A stretch of DNA of 16,481 nucleotides from an uncultured Faecalibacterium sp. (GCA_934525735.1 CAKSZM010000037.1:1-16481), one strand, 5' to 3'. Shown: positions 6,724 to 12,555, counted from the first letter of the stretch. Program-made: numbers and translations. The notes: a model not told the origin generated them from the sequence alone.

Positions 6724-8823
6724 TTACTCCTTTTCAGACTTCTGGGCGTTGGCGGATTCGGGCACCATCCACTTGAAGGTGGTGTGGCGGATGATCCAGT
6801 CACACAGCATCAGGGCTGCGGGCAGAACCACCAGAATGACGACCATACTGATCAGTGCGCCGCGGGAGATCAGCAGGCAGATGCTCTTCAGCAGCTCCAT
6901 CTTACTGATGGCAGCCACGCCGACGGTGGCGGCAAAGAAGGTCAGGCCGCTGGTCAGGATGGACTGGCTGCAGTGCTCCAGCGACTGCTGGGCGGCTTCC
7001 TTCGGGGTGCGGCCGAAGACGCGCTCCTCGTGGTAACGGGTGGTCATCAGGATGGAGTAGTCCACGGTAGCGCCCAGCTGGATGGTGCCGATGACGATGC
7101 TGGCGATGAAGGGCAGCTGCGTACCGGTAAAGTACGGGATGCCCATGTTGATGGCAATGGCGGCCTCGATGCTGGCAACCAGCAGCACCGGGATGGAGAT
7201 GCTCTTGAAGGAGATGGCGATGATGACCAGAACGGCCATGATGGACCAGACATTGACGTTCTTGAAGTCCACATCCGCGACCTCGATCAGGTCTTTGGTC
7301 ATGGCACCCTCGCCGGTGATGACGCCCTCCGGGTCAGCGGCCTTGATCAGGCCGTTCATCTCGGTCAGCTGGTTGTTGATGGCGTCGGTGCCGGTCTTGT
7401 AAGAGCTGTTGGCAAGGATCAGCTTGTAGCCGCCGGACTGCAGGATCTCCATGATGCTGTCGGGCAGCAGCTCGGTATCAAAGCCCGGGCCGGTGATGGA
7501 ATCCAGACTCATCACCTGCGTGATGCCGTCCACGTCCTTCAGCTCGTCGCACAGGTCGGAGACCTCGGTGGCAGTCAGGTCGTCATGCACCAGAATGAAG
7601 TGGCTGGTGGTCATGCCGAAGTCCTCGCCCAGCTTGTTGGTACCCTCGATGCCGATCAGATCCTGAGGCAGGGAGTCGAACAGGGTGTAGTACACTTCGG
7701 TCTTGTTCTGCGCAATGGCGAAGGGGATGATGATCAGGATGAAAACCACCACGATGGGCACCGCGTGATTGGAGACGAAGTAGCTGAGTTTTTTCAGCTG
7801 GGGGATGACGGTGCGGTGCTTGTACTTTTCCACCCACTTATCAAAGGTAAGAATGAGGGAAGGCAGGATGATGACGGTGCAGATAACGCCCAGCGCAACA
7901 CCCTTTGCCATGACGATGCCGATATCGCGGCCCAGCGTCAGGCGCATGGCGCACAGAGCCAGGAAGCCCGCGATGGTGGTCAGGCTGGAAGCGGAGATGG
8001 AGGTCATGGTCTTGCAGATGGCGCCGACCATGGCGTCCTCATTGGAGGAGCGCAGCTCCTTCTCTTCCTGATAGCGGTGCAGCAGGAAGATAGAGAAGTC
8101 CATCGTAACGCCCAGCTGCAGCACGGTGGCCAAAGCTTCGGTGATGTAGCTGATCTGGCCGAGGAAGATGTTGGTGCCGAAGTTGTACACGATGGGGAAC
8201 AACAGGCCCAGCATGAACAGCAGCGGAGTGATGGTGCTTTCCAGCGAGAGGAACAGCACCAGCAGGCTGGCACCCACGGCGATGAGGATGTAGAACGGCA
8301 TTTCCTGATTGACCAGTGCTTTGGTGTCCTGCAGGATGACGCTCATGCCGCCGAAGAAGCAGTCTTTCCGCAGCACAGATTCGATCTGCTTGACGGCGTT
8401 CATGGTCTCGTCGCTGGCGCTGGGGGCGTCGAAGCGGACGATCAGCATGGTGGAATCGTTCTTGCCGAACATGAACTGCTGCACGTCGGCAGGCAGCATC
8501 TCGGTGGGAATGTTGGGGTCGATCACATCGCTGAGCCAGAAGGTCTGCATGACGCCGGGCACGGCGTCGATGTCCTTCTTCATGGCGATGAGTTCGTTTG
8601 TGGGCAGACCCTCCACGGTGATCATACCGGTGGAGGCCAGATGAAAGTCATCCTCGAGGGCTACCTCGCCGATCATGGAGTCCAGATCCTGCGGCAGGTA
8701 GGTGAGGATGTCATAGTTGATGCGGGTGGCAACGGCGCCGATCGCGGAAGGGATCAACAGTAGCACTGCCACTGTCAGGATCAGCTTACGCAGACGCACG
8801 ATGCCTTGTGCGATCTTTTTCAT
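6724..8823 (-). CDS. MMPL-family RND transporter
   Basis: This 699-residue membrane protein has the duplicated RND/MMPL architecture. One helix lies near residues 14-30, then an extracytoplasmic loop domain (about 31-175), five helices (about 178-326), a repeat of the same plan with a helix at 352-372, a second loop domain (about 373-525) and five helices to about 675. The duplicated intramembrane segments LGVTMDFSIFLLHRY (238-250) and LGATVDYSILMTTRY (584-597) carry Asp242 and Asp588, the positions expected to couple export to the proton gradient. The family exports lipids, hydrophobic molecules or drugs; the substrate here is unknown. The ATG at 8823 is preceded by GGAGGG. It leads a two-gene operon with the heptad-repeat protein and is divergent from a TetR regulator, with dyads flanking its promoter, so it is probably inducible. 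Confidence 0.93.
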   Translation of the reverse strand: MKKIAQGIVRLRKLILTVAVLLLIPSAIGAVATRINYDILTYLPQDLDSMIGEVALEDDFHLASTGMITVEGLPTNELIAMKKDIDAVPGVMQTFWLSDVIDPNIPTEMLPADVQQFMFGKNDSTMLIVRFDAPSASDETMNAVKQIESVLRKDCFFGGMSVILQDTKALVNQEMPFYILIAVGASLLVLFLSLESTITPLLFMLGLLFPIVYNFGTNIFLGQISYITEALATVLQLGVTMDFSIFLLHRYQEEKELRSSNEDAMVGAICKTMTSISASSLTTIAGFLALCAMRLTLGRDIGIVMAKGVALGVICTVIILPSLILTFDKWVEKYKHRTVIPQLKKLSYFVSNHAVPIVVVFILIIIPFAIAQNKTEVYYTLFDSLPQDLIGIEGTNKLGEDFGMTTSHFILVHDDLTATEVSDLCDELKDVDGITQVMSLDSITGPGFDTELLPDSIMEILQSGGYKLILANSSYKTGTDAINNQLTEMNGLIKAADPEGVITGEGAMTKDLIEVADVDFKNVNVWSIMAVLVIIAISFKSISIPVLLVASIEAAIAINMGIPYFTGTQLPFIASIVIGTIQLGATVDYSILMTTRYHEERVFGRTPKEAAQQSLEHCSQSILTSGLTFFAATVGVAAISKMELLKSICLLISRGALISMVVILVVLPAALMLCDWIIRHTTFKWMVPESANAQKSEKE

Positions 8824-8862
8824 GAGAACCCTCCAAAATCAAAATGGATAAGAATCTTAGGA

Positions 8863-8881
8863 AAATGACCAGTGGTCATTT
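8863..8881. promoter_or_regulatory. Perfect dyad operator O1, likely TetR site
   Basis: AAATGACC (8863-8870) and GGTCATTT (8874-8881) are perfect inverted repeats with a 3-base centre. The site lies just downstream of the MMPL -10, covering the start of the transcript, where bound repressor would block transcription. Confidence 0.8.
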
Positions 8882-8894
8882 CCAAGCAAACCCT

Positions 8895-8922
8895 ATTATA
8901 CCCATGCCAAACCGGGTGTCAA
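8895..8922 (-). promoter_or_regulatory. Promoter of the MMPL operon
   Basis: On the - strand, TTGACA (8922-8917) and TATAAT (8900-8895) are separated by 16 bp. Both boxes are full consensus. It is flanked by dyads O1 and O2. Confidence 0.87.
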
Positions 8923-8928
8923 GCACAA

Positions 8929-8947
8929 AAATGACCAAAAGTCAGTT
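8929..8947. promoter_or_regulatory. Degenerate second dyad O2, likely TetR site
   Basis: AAATGACC (8929-8936) repeats the O1 half-site exactly. The other half is AGTCAGTT (8940-8947), differing from GGTCATTT at two positions. Its centre is 66 bp from the O1 centre, about six helical turns, just upstream of the MMPL -35. Confidence 0.6.
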
Positions 8948-8985
8948 TTTTTATCATCGCCGGAAAATTGTATAGGAAACCGGGC

Positions 8986-9014
8986 TTGCGCAATCGCGCA
9001 AGGACTGCTAAACT
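8986..9014 (+). promoter_or_regulatory. Possible promoter of the TetR gene
   Basis: TTGCGC (8986-8991) and TAAACT (9009-9014) are separated by 17 bp. The -35 lies in a small palindrome, CTTGCG...CGCAAG. If this is the promoter, transcription begins after ATG 9015 and the gene must start at 9084. Confidence 0.4.
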
Positions 9015-9083
9015 ATGGAAAGTAAGCCGGGCGCAACACGTCAGAGCGTCCAAAATAAAAGGAAAGAGGAATCGACCCAGAGC

Positions 9084-9686
9084 ATGAGTACCGTGGAAGG
9101 CAAGAAACAGGAAAAGCGCCGGGCCCTGCTGGATGCAGCCTACGAGCTGTTTCTGGAGCGGGGCACCGCAAAGACCAGCGTGGAGGACATCACCTCCCGG
9201 GCCAAGGTGGCCAAGGGCACCTTTTACCTGTATTTTCAGGATAAAGGCGCAGTGATGCAGGCGCTGCTGGGGCGGGTGAGCTATCAGCTGCTGAGCGATG
9301 CGTGCACCGCCGTGGAGCAGCAGACCGGGCTGGAAAGCTTTGCGGAAAAAATGGTGTTCGTCATCGACCATATCATCGAATCCCTGCGGAAGGATACGGT
9401 GGTGCTGCGCTTTCTGGAGCGGAATTTCGTCTGGCCGGGGCTGGATCAGATCGAGGCCAGCAAGGACGCCGAGCCGCTGATGCGCAAGCTGCTGACGGTG
9501 GTCATGTCCAGCCCGGAGATGGCGGGCCGCACCGAGCGCGAGATCTACCAGCGCATCACGGCGCTGGGCAGCATGTGCATGTCGGTGTGCTACTCCAGCA
9601 TTCTGGAGGGCAAGCCGGATAATATTGATAATATGAAGCCGGTGCTTTATGATATCATCCGCCGGGCACTGCGGGTGGAAAAATAA
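9084..9686 (+). CDS. TetR/AcrR-family transcriptional regulator
   Basis: This 200-residue protein has an N-terminal TetR DNA-binding domain: helix 1 RRALLDAAYELFLERG (12-27), then TSVEDITSRAKVAKGTFYLYF (31-51), with the recognition helix at about 41-51. The C-terminal ligand and dimer domain (about 60-200) is mostly helical and not assignable to a ligand class. The frame extends upstream to ATG 9015 (23 more residues), which has AAGGA ten bases before it; ATG 9084 has GAGGA 13 bases before it. I prefer 9084 because the extra residues look like non-coding sequence and a promoter appears to end at 9014, but this is open. It is divergent from the MMPL operon, with dyads in the shared region, so it probably represses that operon and perhaps itself. 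Confidence 0.92.
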   Translation: MSTVEGKKQEKRRALLDAAYELFLERGTAKTSVEDITSRAKVAKGTFYLYFQDKGAVMQALLGRVSYQLLSDACTAVEQQTGLESFAEKMVFVIDHIIESLRKDTVVLRFLERNFVWPGLDQIEASKDAEPLMRKLLTVVMSSPEMAGRTEREIYQRITALGSMCMSVCYSSILEGKPDNIDNMKPVLYDIIRRALRVEK

Positions 9687-9702
9687 AATTTGCAGAAAAG
9701 TA

Positions 9703-9731
9703 TTGCTTTTTTGAAAATACTGTGGTATACT
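9703..9731 (+). promoter_or_regulatory. tRNA-Val promoter
   Basis: TTGCTT (9703-9708) and TATACT (9726-9731) are separated by 17 bp, 21 bases before the tRNA 5' end. The 66 bases after the TetR stop hold no clear terminator. Confidence 0.7.
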
Positions 9732-9752
9732 GTCTGAGTCGATATGACGTAT

Positions 9753-9828
9753 GGACGGTTAGCTCAGCTGGTAGAGCATCTGCTTGACGTGCAGGAGGTC
9801 ACAGGTTCGAGTCCTGTACCGTCCACCA
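9753..9828 (+). tRNA. tRNA-Val (anticodon GAC)
   Basis: The 76-base gene folds as a standard cloverleaf. The acceptor stem is GGACGGT (9753-9759) with ACCGTCC (9818-9824), the D-arm is GCTC...GAGC, and the anticodon loop is TTGACGT with anticodon GAC, reading GUC valine codons. The T-arm is ACAGG/CCTGT around the TTCGAGT loop. The discriminator is A, and CCA is encoded at 9826-9828. A promoter precedes it and a terminator begins two bases after it, so it is transcribed singly. Confidence 0.96.
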
Positions 9829-9830
9829 CG

Positions 9831-9863
9831 AGTCCCCAGACCAAAAGGTCTGGGGACTTTTTT
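9831..9863 (+). terminator. Rho-independent terminator of tRNA-Val
   Basis: AGTCCCCAGACC (9831-9842) pairs perfectly with GGTCTGGGGACT (9847-9858) around AAAA, followed by T5. It is the centre of a larger inverted repeat that extends into the tRNA T-arm on one side and its antisense copy on the other. Confidence 0.93.
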
Positions 9864-9865
9864 CG

Positions 9866-9888
9866 TGGTGGCGGTACAGGACTCGAAC
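9866..9888 (-). repeat. Antisense copy 1 of the tRNA-Val 3' end
   Basis: These 23 bases match the reverse complement of the tRNA T-loop, T-stem, acceptor and CCA (9805-9828) with a single missing base. With the terminator between them, 9805-9888 forms a nearly continuous inverted repeat. It is not a functional tRNA, as the 5' half is absent. Confidence 0.8.
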
Positions 9889-9913
9889 AGCACGGCCACG
9901 CCGCAGGCGGGGC

Positions 9914-9940
9914 AATCAAAGCCCCAGTGGGGCTTTGATT
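9914..9940. repeat. Hairpin with CCCC-AGT-GGGG core, copy 1
   Basis: AATCAAAGCCCC (9914-9925) and GGGGCTTTGATT (9929-9940) form a perfect 12-bp stem with AGT loop. No T-run follows. The same core recurs at 10175-10202 and 10832-10854. Confidence 0.8.
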
Positions 9941-9987
9941 AGTGCGCGGTTCCCAACGCCTAGGAATGTCTACCAAGAGAGATGCTG

Positions 9988-10039
9988 CCAGACCATTCGG
10001 TCTGGGGATTTTTTGTGGCGGACGGTACAGGACTCGAAC
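9988..10039. repeat. Second terminator-like hairpin with antisense tRNA-Val copy 2
   Basis: CCAGACC and GGTCTGG surround ATTC (9988-10005 region), followed by GGATTTTTTG, repeating the tRNA terminator. Then 10016-10039 is the reverse complement of the tRNA 3' end (9805-9828) with one mismatch. The whole segment is a direct repeat of 9836-9888, 152 bases downstream, so part of the tRNA 3' flank has been duplicated. Confidence 0.75.
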
Positions 10040-10098
10040 AGCAACAACGACGACCGCGGCCTGCGGCCGAAACAGGGAGGAATTGTTGGGGCAGCGTT

Positions 10099-10140
10099 CT
10101 GATTTTTCAAGGCCCCGCCAAGGGGCTGAAGAAAAATCAG
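10099..10140. repeat. Long intergenic hairpin
   Basis: CTGATTTTTC (10099-10108) pairs perfectly with GAAAAATCAG (10131-10140), and the inside adds GGCCCC with GGGGCT (10111-10127). No T-run follows on either side. Confidence 0.65.
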
Positions 10141-10174
10141 CAAACGCAACCCGTAAGGCGGCACGAAGTGACGC

Positions 10175-10202
10175 AAGCAATCAGCCCAGTGGGCTGTTGC
10201 TT
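10175..10202. repeat. Hairpin with CCC-AGT-GGG core, copy 2
   Basis: AAGCAATCAGCCC (10175-10187) pairs with GGGCTGTTGCTT (10191-10202) with one bulged base. It stands in the same position within the repeat unit as copy 1. Confidence 0.7.
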
Positions 10203-10248
10203 AGCCCGCGGTGGCCAACGGCTAGGAATGTCTACCAGGAAAGAACAA

Positions 10249-10287
10249 AGGCAGGGTAATCACCATGGCGGTGGTGCCCTGCCTTTT
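10249..10287 (+). terminator. Terminator-like hairpin closing the tRNA-linked region
   Basis: GGCAGGG (10250-10256) with CACC pairs with GGTG and CCCTGCC (to about 10283), followed by TTTT. It closes the region in the + direction. The gene it serves is unclear; it may stop readthrough from the tRNA. Confidence 0.7.
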
Positions 10288-10330
10288 GCTATGTATGCGT
10301 CTCCCTATATTGCGCGTTTCAGGTCAATCG

Positions 10331-10369
10331 CTGCGTACGTGCGTACATGGCCGGTACGCACGTACGCAG
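10331..10369. repeat. 39-bp perfect palindrome of TGCGTACG units
   Basis: CTGCGTACGTGCGTAC (10331-10346) and its exact complement (10354-10369) flank a 7-base centre. Each arm is itself nearly two copies of TGCGTACG. No T-run follows, so it is probably not a terminator; it could be an operator or structured repeat. It lies about 50 bases upstream of the next promoter. Confidence 0.85.
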
Positions 10370-10419
10370 GAAAAAGGAAAAGTTCTGGCATATAAGGGGT
10401 GTTCTTTCGGTTTGCGGTA

Positions 10420-10428
10420 TGGTATACT
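10420..10428 (+). promoter_or_regulatory. Extended -10 promoter of the small membrane protein gene
   Basis: TGG followed by TATACT makes an extended -10 (TGn). The -35 region at 10400-10405 (TGTTCT) is poor, as is common at extended -10 promoters. It lies 34 bases before the gene's likely TTG start. Confidence 0.55.
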
Positions 10429-10461
10429 TGGCTCAAATAGATTTGAAGGTAGGTGATTCTT

Positions 10462-10761
10462 TTGAAAAAGAACTTTCAAATGGTCCTGAACATCATGGTC
10501 CTGAACATCGTATGTAGAAGCCTTATTTACATTCTTACTGCTTATGTTTATATTGGGATGAACATCTCGTTTTCCTATCACTGGACATCCATTCTGTTTA
10601 TGATGGCCCTCATTTGGTATACAGCTGATTACCAGCGTTCAATAAGTCGATTGATTGGGAACAAAGTCCTCTCCATCCTTTTGTGTGCAGGCTGCCTTGC
10701 TATATGTACATTGATTGCGCTTTTTGTTGGCTATATTCAAGGAAACGTTGTCCCATTCTAA
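10462..10761 (+). CDS. Small hypothetical membrane protein
   Basis: I do not recognise this 99-residue protein. It begins MKKNFQ and has three likely membrane helices (about 7-30, 41-54 and 69-93) with charged loops (YTADYQRSISRL at 53-64), ending GNVVPF. TTG 10462 is preferred as start because AGGTGAT, a good anti-SD match, lies just upstream; GTG 10453 would add three residues. Base composition is clearly more AT-rich than the neighbours, with codons such as TTT, ATT and TAT common, which suggests recent acquisition or relaxed selection. Residues 7-16 are a perfect repeat, MVLNI twice, from a 15-bp tandem duplication. The gene has its own promoter and stands alone between repeat regions. 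A regulator or partner gene is not visible. Confidence 0.7.
   Translation: MKKNFQMVLNIMVLNIVCRSLIYILTAYVYIGMNISFSYHWTSILFMMALIWYTADYQRSISRLIGNKVLSILLCAGCLAICTLIALFVGYIQGNVVPF
10480..10509 (+). repeat. 15-bp in-frame tandem duplication
   Basis: ATGGTCCTGAACATC occurs twice in perfect tandem (10480-10494, 10495-10509) inside the small membrane protein gene, encoding MVLNI twice. Being a multiple of three it keeps the frame. Confidence 0.95.
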
Positions 10762-10789
10762 AATCTTAACCTTATCTCATCAGCAGGGT

Positions 10790-10854
10790 TTGGGGCAGGC
10801 ACGCCCCAACAGGACCGCGTTTGCGCAGCAACGAACGCCCCAGTGGGGCGTTCG
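10790..10854. repeat. Intergenic hairpin pair including CCCC-AGT-GGGG copy 3
   Basis: TTGGGGC (10790-10796) pairs with GCCCCAA (10803-10809), and CGAACGCCCC (10832-10841) pairs perfectly with GGGGCGTTCG (10845-10854) around AGT. The second shares its core with the two hairpins downstream of the tRNA. The rest of 10762-11019 is GC-rich with a C/T-rich tract of CCTCGC-like hexamers near 10950-10986; no credible gene is seen. Confidence 0.75.
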
Positions 10855-11036
10855 AACGGCAGCCCGGTCTTGCGCCAGCAAGATGGAGGGGCTTTGTCCC
10901 GACAAGGGCCACTTCAAAAACGCGGGAGCGTTGCAGAAGTGCAGTCCCCCTTGCTCTTGCCCTCACCCTCGCCCTCGCTCTCGCCGTTTTCCCGCAATTT
11001 TGTGAAGGGTGGTCTTACTATGAATATTGAAGTTAA

Positions 11037-11070
11037 ACGGATGTCCCCTACAGACGGATGTCCCCTACAG
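11037..11070 (+). repeat. 17-bp tandem duplication at the start of a small gene
   Basis: ACGGATGTCCCCTACAG occurs twice in perfect tandem (11037-11053, 11054-11070). As 17 is not a multiple of three it shifts the frame between ATG 11020, which has a ribosome site, and the downstream gene body. Confidence 0.96.
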
Positions 11071-11282
11071 CCATTGAACTGCTCGACCAGCTCAGCATCG
11101 TCTGCAAGCGGTTCGGGGTGGATTATTATGCCGCATCACAGAATCAGCGTGATTTGCTGGACAGTATCGCCTTGCATGAATATCAGCTCAAAAAAGCTCA
11201 TGAGCAGGGGCTGAAACGCGCAGATGTTCCGCCGTTCCTTGGCTTGAAGCGTACCGAACGCAGCAACGAGATGCCCGCATAA
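11058..11282 (+). CDS. Small hypothetical protein with frameshifted 5' end
   Basis: The intact frame gives 74 residues from ATG 11058 (MSPTAIELLDQLSIVCKRFG...) to TAA 11280-11282. It is soluble, mostly helical by composition, with a basic C-terminal part; I do not recognise the family. The natural start seems to be ATG 11020, which has AAGGGTGG about 9 bases upstream. With a single copy of the 17-bp repeat the protein would begin MNIEVKRMSPTAIELL and be 86 or so residues. The duplication throws ATG 11020 out of frame, and translation from it would end at 11212-11214 after about 64 residues. ATG 11058 lies in the second repeat copy and has no ribosome site of its own. The gene is therefore either silenced, reinitiated weakly, or switchable by repeat loss. 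Confidence 0.55.
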   Translation: MSPTAIELLDQLSIVCKRFGVDYYAASQNQRDLLDSIALHEYQLKKAHEQGLKRADVPPFLGLKRTERSNEMPA

Positions 11283-11290
11283 AGTAGAGA

Positions 11291-11340
11291 TAACCGAAAA
11301 AGGCAGGATACCAGATTGCGGTATCCTGCCTTTGCGGTTA
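11291..11340 (-). terminator. Terminator of the DUF819 gene, possibly bidirectional
   Basis: GGCAGGATACC (11302-11312) pairs perfectly with GGTATCCTGCC (11320-11330), and outer TAACCG/CGGTTA (11291-11296, 11335-11340) extend the stem. The - strand side has TTTTT directly after the core stem; the + side has only TTT. It lies between two convergent genes. Confidence 0.85.
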
Positions 11341-11354
11341 CAGAGATAAAACGG

Positions 11355-12518
11355 TTATGCCAGCAGCGACATGATGTTGGCGGTGATCAGGCCGCCTGCC
11401 GTGCCGATGACGTAGCCCATCAGAGCCATCAGGACACCGACGGGCACCAGAGCGCCACTATAGGCGCCGGCCAGAATGGGCGCGGAGGCGGAGCCGCCGA
11501 TGTTGGCCAGCGAAGCCACGCCGCAGGTGAACATGTCGAGGTGGAAGATCTTGGCCAGCAGCACCAGAATGATGCCGTGGATGGCGAGGATCATGAAGCC
11601 GGCAAGGATCCATGCGGGGGCGTCGGTCAGCTCCAGGAAGCTTGCGCGGGAGGCCAGCAGGGCCACCACGGAGTACAGCAGCAGGTTGGACAGCTCGGTG
11701 CTGCCGGCCATGCGGCCCACGGGGGTCACAGCGCCGATCAGGCCTGCCAGCGTGATGAACAGCACGGTCCAGGTGGATTTATCCAGGAAAGGCATTGCGC
11801 TGTTGAGGGACGCGCCGATGTCCTGACCGAATGCGGAGACCACAAGGCCCAGACCCAGCAGGAAGATCAGGTTGACGAAGGTCGCCTTGTCCTCGTTGGA
11901 CTTGGCGTCTTCTTCCAGACGGCGGGACACTTCGTCCAGCGTGGTGGTGTCGGCCTTGACCCACTTGTTGAACTTGGGGGCAAGGTTGATGGCCCACAGC
12001 AGGAACATGACCCAGATGGAATAGTCGATGGAGTCCACCACCAGCGCGTAGGCCATGTCGCCCTCACCGATATCCAGTGCGGCCTGCACGGCGATCATGT
12101 TGCCGGAACCGCCCATCCAACTGCCGCACAGGGCGCCCAGAGCCTTCCACGACTCAGTGCCCAGCGCACCCTTCATGATGGCAAAGGTGGCAATGAAGCC
12201 CACGGCAATGGAGAAGGAGGCTGCAAAGAAGCCGCTCAGCATCTTGGGGCCGAGCTTGATGATCTTGCGGATGTCGCAGCGCAGCAGCATCAGGAAGATC
12301 ATGGCGTACAGCAGGTTGTTCTTCAGCACGGAGTAAGCCGGTTTGGTGGCCTCCATGTCCCAGACTTTCAGAGTGCAGCAGATCATGGTGATGAGGTAGA
12401 GCAGAACGATGGGAGGCGCGTAGTCGAAAAACTTTGACTTGGTGTAGCGCTGGAGCCATACCAGCATTGCGGCGATGAATACCAGCACCGCAATATAGGT
12501 GAAACCATTCGTGATCAT
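11355..12518 (-). CDS. DUF819 family membrane protein (YjcL-like)
   Basis: This 387-residue protein has about ten hydrophobic segments in two halves separated by a charged cytoplasmic loop (about 182-212). Each half carries a glycine-rich re-entrant-like motif, GSWMGGSGNM (132-141) and ASLANIGGSASAP (335-347), characteristic of DUF819 (YjcL in Bacillus). The ATG at 12518 is preferred over the upstream in-frame start because AAAGGGGA lies about 9 bases upstream and the protein then begins at its first membrane helix. The paired motifs suggest an inverted-repeat transporter fold. It is divergent from a dipeptide epimerase gene with overlapping promoters, so a role in moving murein-derived or other dipeptides is attractive. 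No substrate has been assigned to this family to my knowledge; transport is inference. Confidence 0.88.
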   Translation of the reverse strand: MITNGFTYIAVLVFIAAMLVWLQRYTKSKFFDYAPPIVLLYLITMICCTLKVWDMEATKPAYSVLKNNLLYAMIFLMLLRCDIRKIIKLGPKMLSGFFAASFSIAVGFIATFAIMKGALGTESWKALGALCGSWMGGSGNMIAVQAALDIGEGDMAYALVVDSIDYSIWVMFLLWAINLAPKFNKWVKADTTTLDEVSRRLEEDAKSNEDKATFVNLIFLLGLGLVVSAFGQDIGASLNSAMPFLDKSTWTVLFITLAGLIGAVTPVGRMAGSTELSNLLLYSVVALLASRASFLELTDAPAWILAGFMILAIHGIILVLLAKIFHLDMFTCGVASLANIGGSASAPILAGAYSGALVPVGVLMALMGYVIGTAGGLITANIMSLLA

Positions 12519-12555
12519 GAACCCGGTCCCCTTTCTTTTTGTGCAATTTTTCGCG

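Larger units (their letters stand above)
9945..10237 (+). repeat. Direct repeat pair bounding a tRNA-downstream unit
   Basis: The 31 bases at 9945-9975 recur at 10207-10237 with three mismatches; the last 16, including TAGGAATGTCTACCA, are identical. Each copy follows a CCC-AGT-GGG hairpin and precedes a terminator-like hairpin. The unit therefore appears to be hairpin, TAGGAATGTCTACCA, terminator hairpin, and it is present twice. Confidence 0.7.

Noticed and set aside
5025..6776. A 583-codon open frame on + opposite the heptad-repeat protein gene
   Set aside because: It is the antisense shadow of a gene with a signal peptide, ribosome site and repeat motifs; its own translation is low-complexity V/Q/G-rich without any domain.
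6424..8763. A 779-codon open frame on + opposite the MMPL gene
   Set aside because: It is antisense to a clear RND transporter; the translation is a D/H/Q/G-rich string typical of GC-rich shadow frames.
9764..10180. A 138-codon open frame on - through the tRNA gene
   Set aside because: It includes the familiar spurious DGTGLEPVTS translation produced by reading a tRNA antisense, plus repeat DNA.
9753..10369. Possible CRISPR array or integrated phage at the tRNA
   Set aside because: Repeat units are few, unequal and hairpin-rich, with no regular spacers; no integrase, cas or phage gene is present.
10715..11030. Short open frames on + between the two small genes
   Set aside because: They translate hairpin repeats and a C/T-rich tract; none has a ribosome site.
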